Assembly (NCBI GenBank): GCA_001579985.1
Contig: LRSR01000133.1
Span: forward strand, 1-21,575
Length of the DNA: 21,575 nucleotides
Direction: 5' to 3'
Source: Hypsibius dujardini
Taxonomy: Eukaryota; Tardigrada; Eutardigrada; Parachela; Hypsibiidae
In this document: piece after piece, positions 18,201 through 21,575 of the stretch
How the letters are laid out: the number at the start of each line of letters is the position of its first letter
How positions within the stretch are numbered: the stretch's first letter is position 1
Position numbers and translations under genes: made by a program
Notes under the pieces: generated by a model
Told to the model about the DNA's origin: nothing
Databases searched by the model: none
Seen by the model: only the letters and a program-made list of their open reading frames with translations

Positions 18201-18709
18201 CACATGTCAATCGACCAATCAATCAATCAATCATTGAATCAACCAATCAATCAATCAACCATTAAATCAACCAATCAATCAATCAACCATTAAATCAACC
18301 AATCAACCATTGAATCAACCGATCAATCAATCAATCAATCGACCATCAAATCAACCAACTGTAACACACATGTCAATCGACCAATCAATCAAGGGTGTCT
18401 ATGGGGAACACCACCGAACACGGTAATGAATGAAGCCATAACCGGCAACCTGTCGTGCAATGCCCGAATCTTTTTGGAATGCCATGTCGAATTTTGGAAA
18501 AAACACTCACCCACGTCATTGCGGGAGGACTCCCAGCGGAAGCAGCCCAATTCCCCGCCGTCCGACACTTTCAGCGTGAAATTCGTCACCACGTCCGTGG
18601 CGCGCGGCAGCAGAACCCGTGGGACGTTGATTTTGTTCTGCGAATCCGCGCCCGAGATGACGAGGAAATATCCCAGCACGGAGAGGAGCGCATCGGCGTG
18701 AAGACCCAT
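9697..18709 (-). CDS. NUP210: Nuclear pore membrane glycoprotein gp210 (NUP210), twelve exons, complete
   Basis: Exons in coding order: 18709-18511, 17870-17377, 17256-17005, 16871-15536, 15107-14788, 14731-14060, 13626-13087, 12596-12354, 12055-11886, 11812-11725, 11217-10486, 10425-9697. All phases agree and give 1924 residues (human 1887). The protein is a type I membrane component anchoring the nuclear pore in the pore membrane. It has a signal peptide (about 1-22, [17 protein letters not shown]), then [19 protein letters not shown], the RLTSIIFAE motif in exon 2, DVFLM in exon 3, [10 protein letters not shown] (476-485), Ig-like bacterial-type repeats, GGPQPQ and [19 protein letters not shown] in exon 7, and [12 protein letters not shown] opening exon 11. 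A membrane span (about 1798-1819, [21 protein letters not shown]) is followed by a roughly 105-residue Ser/Arg/Pro-rich tail, longer than the human one. Start 18709 puts the signal peptide at the N-terminus; the frame is also open up to 18826. Intron 2 is GC-AG and intron 11 is a 60-bp in-frame intron. No canonical AATAAA was found just after the stop. Confidence 0.95.
10426..10485 (-). other. 60-bp stop-free intron in NUP210 (intron 11)
   Basis: The donor is GAG|GTATCC and the acceptor CTCGTTTTCAG|GTT. The length is a multiple of three with no stop, so retention would insert 20 residues (Cys-rich, then [12 protein letters not shown]) between YVQTPE and VLLNHV. The family alignment has no insertion at that point (human: a continuous ADQAEILLSNH-like segment), which supports splicing. 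Confidence 0.8.
11248..11635 (+). repeat. (CAGA)n array in NUP210 intron 10
   Basis: Imperfect CAGA/AGACAAG units occupy much of intron 10 (11218-11724). A longer internal duplication is also present: the AAAAGGCAGACAAGCAATAG region near 11340 resembles that near 11534. On the transcript the array reads TCTG. Confidence 0.9.
12088..12312 (+). repeat. (TCTG)n array in NUP210 intron 8
   Basis: TCTG runs are interrupted by regular TATCTC segments, producing units such as TCTGTCTGTCTATCTC. It fills most of intron 8 (12056-12353). On the transcript it reads CAGA, complementary to the arrays of introns 7 and 10. Confidence 0.9.
12617..13045 (+). repeat. (CAGA)n array with ACATAATC higher-order unit in NUP210 intron 7
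   Basis: Units of roughly 20-24 bp, CAGACAGACATAATCAGACA, recur about twenty times with AGCCGAACAGACGAAC variants. The array fills intron 7 (12597-13086). On the transcript it reads TCTG/TGATTATG. Confidence 0.9.
13672..13867. mobile_element. Hairpin-forming inverted-repeat element in NUP210 intron 6
   Basis: The left arm 13672-13757 (CCAAATTCGATTGGGAATCG ... GGGGGCGGAGCTATGGG) is matched by the complement of 13799-13867 (CCAAATTCGATTTGGATTCG ... GGGGGCGGAGCTATGGG). The shared ATTGACATCAGCAGAAT and GTTTTGGA(C/T)GCC blocks continue the pairing. The arms are about 70-85 bp with a loop of about 40 bp. It has no coding capacity. The host intron is 13627-14059. Confidence 0.8.
15150..15370 (+). 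repeat. (TCTG)n array in NUP210 intron 4
   Basis: A run of TCTG/CCTG units, purest at about 15224-15270, lies within intron 4 (15108-15535). A repeated CTCTGATC(A/G)..CTGCTTGTC segment flanks the pure run on both sides (about 15202 and 15344). On the transcript it reads CAGA. Confidence 0.9.
17257..17376 (-). other. GC-AG intron in NUP210 (intron 2)
   Basis: The donor is CAG|GCAAGT and the acceptor ATTCATCAG|GCT. Joining gives [12 protein letters not shown] in phase 0. AG|GCAAGT is the known consensus of the minor GC-AG class spliced by the major spliceosome. No GT donor nearby preserves the frame and the family alignment. Confidence 0.75.
17906..18395 (+). repeat. (TCAA)n repeats in NUP210 intron 1
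   Basis: AATCAATCAATC runs at about 17906-17965 and 18150-18392 mix with CAACCATTAAATCAACC units. A 45-bp segment is repeated identically at 18182-18226 and 18348-18392 (starts AAATCAACCAACTGTAACAC). On the transcript the array reads TTGA/TGAT, the same motif as in PCBD intron 2. Confidence 0.9.
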
Positions 18710-18732
18710 CTCCCTCGCCTCGCCGGCTTTCA

Positions 18733-18760
18733 CTGCAACGAAAAATAAAAACGAAAAAGC
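18733..18760 (-). promoter_or_regulatory. 3' splice acceptor upstream of the NUP210 start codon
   Basis: On the - strand a strongly T-rich tract (CGTTTTTATTTTTCGTTGCAG) ends in AG at 18734-18733, 23 nt before the ATG at 18709. It is the best of the three pre-ATG acceptors in this window. Confidence 0.6.
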
Positions 18761-18832
18761 GACGCGTCTGACAATTTTCACTTTAAAAAGCAAAAGCCTA
18801 AATCCCGCTGTCCATTCCGTCGGCATACCTCA

Positions 18833-19800
18833 ACTGAAATTGAATACCAACTTGGAATCCACATCGGAAATTTGAAAGAAGATTGGAAAGGGAGAGATCG
18901 TGCGAAAATGGGGAAGAAAATAATGCGGCCAGAAAATAATGAGTGAGGAAAAAAAATTTCCTGTCTGCTCATTTGAGTCGATTACAGTAAAAACGCATCG
19001 CCGATCGACAGGGAAACTTGACCCAGCAGCTGTCGTAAACCAAAGAGGAATTTGAGCTAGTTCCTCGATCAATGGCTTTTTGCTGATCCTTTTGTTCTAT
19101 CGTTTGCTTGAAACGCTCACATTATTAAGGCAATTGTTCCTACCACTGTTATACGTGTTCGCAAAACTTATTAACTGACCAAGAAACCAACTGGCAACAG
19201 GAAAGTATCTTCCCAATTAATAATAATAAGTAACATCTTCTTTAACAGAAAAGTGACTTGCTTCTAAATCTTTCTTTAAAATCCCGCGATACTCACTATC
19301 ACCCAAAATATTCCCGTAGACAGTAAATATCACAGAATGGATAACGCGTCAGCTTATCCAGCCCGGATTTCTGTGCGACGTTCAGCGAAAAGACATATTT
19401 TATTCTATCTAAAAGATTATTAATTTTCAACGATTAATTATTAAATTAACCGAACTGGATAGCCCTAACCAAGCAACCTATACGATTGTCAGCTATCAAC
19501 CAATCAATCAACCACTTTGAGCTAAATCTTCCATTTTGCTCCTAATGGCTTGCCATTGTACTAACTTTTTCGTTCTTCAATGTTCCTCTACTTGAACTGT
19601 AAATCAACTTGAACACGCACTTAATCGGATTAATCCTTGGAATGATGGACAGACTACGCCTCACGTTGATGCAAATCTCGGTCTCGATGTAGGCGATGTA
19701 GCTGCTATTGTGTTTGTCATGAACACGGGACATCCATATCTCTCGAGGGAAGGGTCGGTTAGTCAATTATTAGGATTTCCGCGAGAACGACGCTCGACGG
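18833..19800. other. Upstream region of NUP210, no gene seen
   Basis: The sequence is AT-rich with short open frames that have no recognisable content. It presumably contains the NUP210 promoter. I see no convincing TATA box, RNA gene or mobile element. Confidence 0.3.
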
Positions 19801-19986
19801 TTGTTGAATAGCAGAAAGGACAGGTTCCAAACAATAGGAACGACGAACAAGCGGACGAACCGAATTTTACCAGCTGCCGAAATCACAACTCAGAAGGAGA
19901 CAGATCTCACAGAGGAGGCACAGGGGGAACGCGACAGAGCACTCACAGCAGCAAGAACGTCACTTAATACACAACTGGAGGCAGCT

Positions 19987-20102
19987 AGAGCGGGTCCTGG
20001 TCAATTGGATGTGAACAGAGCGGGTCTTGGTCAATTGGATGTGAACAGAGGGTCTTTGTCAATTGGATGTGAACAGCCGGTCCTGATCAACTGAATGTGA
20101 CT
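19987..20102 (+). repeat. 30-bp minisatellite, four units
   Basis: Units AGAGCGGGTCCTGGTCAATT..GGATGTGAAC occur at 19987-20016 and 20017-20046. Shorter, diverged units follow at 20047-20074 and 20075-20102. The open frame through it (AGxGQLDVNR repeats) is not convincing as a gene. Confidence 0.85.
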
Positions 20103-20249
20103 AGCAGGGATGATGAATGAGACAGAGTCGGAGCAGTTTTGCTTGATTCTATGAAAAAACGAACGCTGGCGGAACTTCAAAAATTTGTTCACTGTAAAGG
20201 TGGATAGAACACTGATTTTTTTGAATATTCTCACATCTGATTCGTACAG

Positions 20250-20522
20250 TTGATCATTGACATAATTAGTTTTGCTATCCTTTTGCTCTTTATGGTTAAA
20301 ACAAGCAGAGAAAATCTCGTTTTAAACCTGGCGAAATTATTTATTCAAAATGTGGTCAACGTTTTCGATTTCTGCGGAGACATGTTCGTTCTCATCATCA
20401 TGACCACCTCGTGGATGTATGGAGATAATAAAACCCGATTCTCTCAAAATGCGATAAGAGATAATTCACGATATCTGAAAATCTTTTCAAGTTACTTAAA
20501 GCGAACAACTCTCGGTCCCTGA
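20250..20522 (+). CDS. Possible terminal exon of an unidentified membrane protein (weak)
   Basis: An open frame begins directly after a splice-acceptor-like TTCGTACAG (20241-20249) and ends at 20520-20522. AATAAA follows at 20589-20594. The 90 codons encode two hydrophobic stretches (IIDIISFAILLLFMV near the start, then FDFCGDMFVLIIMTTSW) and a basic end. No upstream exon is recognisable and I do not recognise the family. In AT-rich DNA a frame of this length can arise by chance. Confidence 0.2.
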   Translation: MIIDIISFAILLLFMVKTSRENLVLNLAKLFIQNVVNVFDFCGDMFVLIIMTTSWMYGDNKTRFSQNAIRDNSRYLKIFSSYLKRTTLGP

Positions 20523-20656
20523 CTGTAAATTATTTATATTAAAGACTTTAACAGAGGATTTGCGATCTCTTCTTTTACTCGTACCAACAATAAAATTTGC
20601 GGTACACGTTTAACATAGTGAAAAAAATGTTAAATAAGTATGTAGTTACCGGTGTA

Positions 20657-20936
20657 CCGTATTCCCCCGATCTCAAGGGACACTTTTTTGCCCTAGCAGT
20701 TAATTTGATCCACCCCGGATCTTATCTCTTCATCATCGTTTGCTATTGTTTACCTACAATCAATCAATCAACTGATCAAATTTGTGCGTCAAGAAATCCC
20801 GCTTACTCAATCAATCAATCGCTGCCCAGTTGCGCTTAAATTTCAACTAATCACGACACAGTGAATCCCATTGAACAGTCAACCGATGACTGGAGGGGGC
20901 GGGGCTTAACTGTCCCTTGAGATCGGGGGAATACGG
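20657..20936. mobile_element. TA-flanked miniature inverted-repeat element (family B)
   Basis: Perfect 26-bp terminal inverted repeats start CCGTATTCCCCCGATCTCAA and continue GGGACA. They are flanked by TA on both sides (20655-20656, 20937-20938), the target duplication of Tc1/mariner-like elements. It is 280 bp with no transposase; the right subterminal region has a GGGGCGGGGCTTAAC box. A related single end lies at 2946-2985. Confidence 0.8.
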
Positions 20937-21011
20937 TACTTAATTGATGACTTCTTTTGCTGGTGTTGGTCGTAAAGCTCCAGTACCACTTTGAGTTTTA
21001 ATTGTTTGATT

Positions 21012-21218
21012 TCAACCATCTCCTTTTTGCATGTATATTCTATTTGATTTCTTTTTTTTAACAATCTGTTTTTTTATTGTTTTTTTCGTTAACTGCAAAG
21101 ACTGATTCTTGATCATTTGTGAGTGTTTCCTTGCAACTATCTTTGCCGCTGAGGAATACGTATCACCGCTAACTTCATATTTATCTCCCTTTGCATCAGT
21201 CACAATAGAAAATTTCAT
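21012..21218 (-). CDS. Possible small lysine-rich protein (weak)
   Basis: An ATG at 21218 in favourable context (ATAAAATGA) opens 68 codons, stop at 21012-21014. The first half, MKFSIVTDAKGDKYEVSGDT, reads like a small folded domain. The second half is very basic (KKTIKKQIVKKKKSN). An in-frame ATG lies further upstream at 21281. I do not recognise the family. The lysine run partly reflects the A-rich strand, so it could be chance. Confidence 0.25.
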   Translation of the reverse strand: MKFSIVTDAKGDKYEVSGDTYSSAAKIVARKHSQMIKNQSLQLTKKTIKKQIVKKKKSNRIYMQKGDG

Positions 21219-21385
21219 TTTATGTAAGCAAAGAAGAAAACAGAAATAACTAATTACTATATATGTAATAGATAACTTCAAAACATCGATCCAATTTAAT
21301 CTTGCGTAAAGCCGGCGTTTTAGGCGGCGAGACTATGTTGCAAGAAAACTAATTATTGATCCGCACGCTGACATAGATTCATTCA

Positions 21386-21533
21386 GACAACAGACATAAA
21401 CAGACAAACGCACAGACCTAAACACGGAAACAGACCAACAAAAAGACCATCTACCAGCCAGCCAATTAGTCAGACAAACAGCTGATAAACAGACAAACAG
21501 CTGACAGACCGACAGACAAACAGCTGACAGACC

Positions 21534-21569
<36 letters not shown>

Positions 21570-21575
21570 GCCAGA
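21386..21575 (+). repeat. (CAGA)n array running off the window end
   Basis: Degenerate CAGACAAACAGCTGA units become a pure CAGA run at about 21532-21570, cut off by the window edge. By analogy with the other arrays here it may lie in an intron of a gene outside the window. Confidence 0.85.

Noticed and set aside
19801-20094. 97-codon open frame with GQLDVNR repeats
   Set aside because: It has no ATG at its start, the repeats are the 30-bp minisatellite, and the remaining part shows no recognisable domain or splice context.

Overview
This is nuclear DNA from an animal, probably an invertebrate. The protein-coding genes are split by short GT-AG introns, the proteins are metazoan orthologues, and the introns and spacers are full of tetranucleotide microsatellites and small inverted-repeat elements. 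I cannot name the phylum from sequence alone.

Three genes can be reconstructed with splice sites whose reading phases all agree. (1) On the + strand, 2723-5785 in six exons, is a 379-residue protein carrying the first two RNA-recognition motifs of a cytoplasmic poly(A)-binding protein and an unrecognised C-terminal tail. (2) On the + strand, 7855-8656 in three exons, is a complete pterin-4a-carbinolamine dehydratase (PCBD/DCoH, 105 residues). (3) On the - strand, 18709-9697 in twelve exons, is a complete nuclear-pore membrane glycoprotein gp210 (NUP210, about 1924 residues). PCBD and NUP210 converge on a repeat-rich spacer at 8657-9696. The three genes have unrelated jobs (mRNA binding, tetrahydrobiopterin recycling, nuclear pore) and show no sign of acting in one pathway.

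Layout: 1-2390 holds no gene I can support and is a mosaic of inverted-repeat elements. 2391-2698 is the immediate upstream region of the poly(A)-binding-protein-like gene and contains a hAT-type miniature element with an 8-bp target duplication. 5749-5948 is a 21-bp tandem array whose unit matches the CTCF core motif. 6440-7020 is a 98-bp tandem array, and 7020-7300 is plain AT-rich sequence. 8786-9356 is a nest of duplications and a miniature element. 18733-21575 is mostly AT-rich and gene-poor, with one TA-flanked miniature element, a 30-bp minisatellite and two weak candidate coding pieces.

The most interesting signals are: (a) a good 3' splice acceptor 5-24 nt upstream of the start codon of all three genes, as expected for spliced-leader trans-splicing or for tiny 5'UTR exons; (b) CTCF-like motifs, in a helically phased array and as a convergent pair in the terminal repeats of a miniature element; (c) CAGA and TCTG arrays in opposite orientation in neighbouring introns, so that the pre-mRNA could pair across exons; (d) a 51-bp tandem duplication that copies the last codons and stop codon of NUP210.
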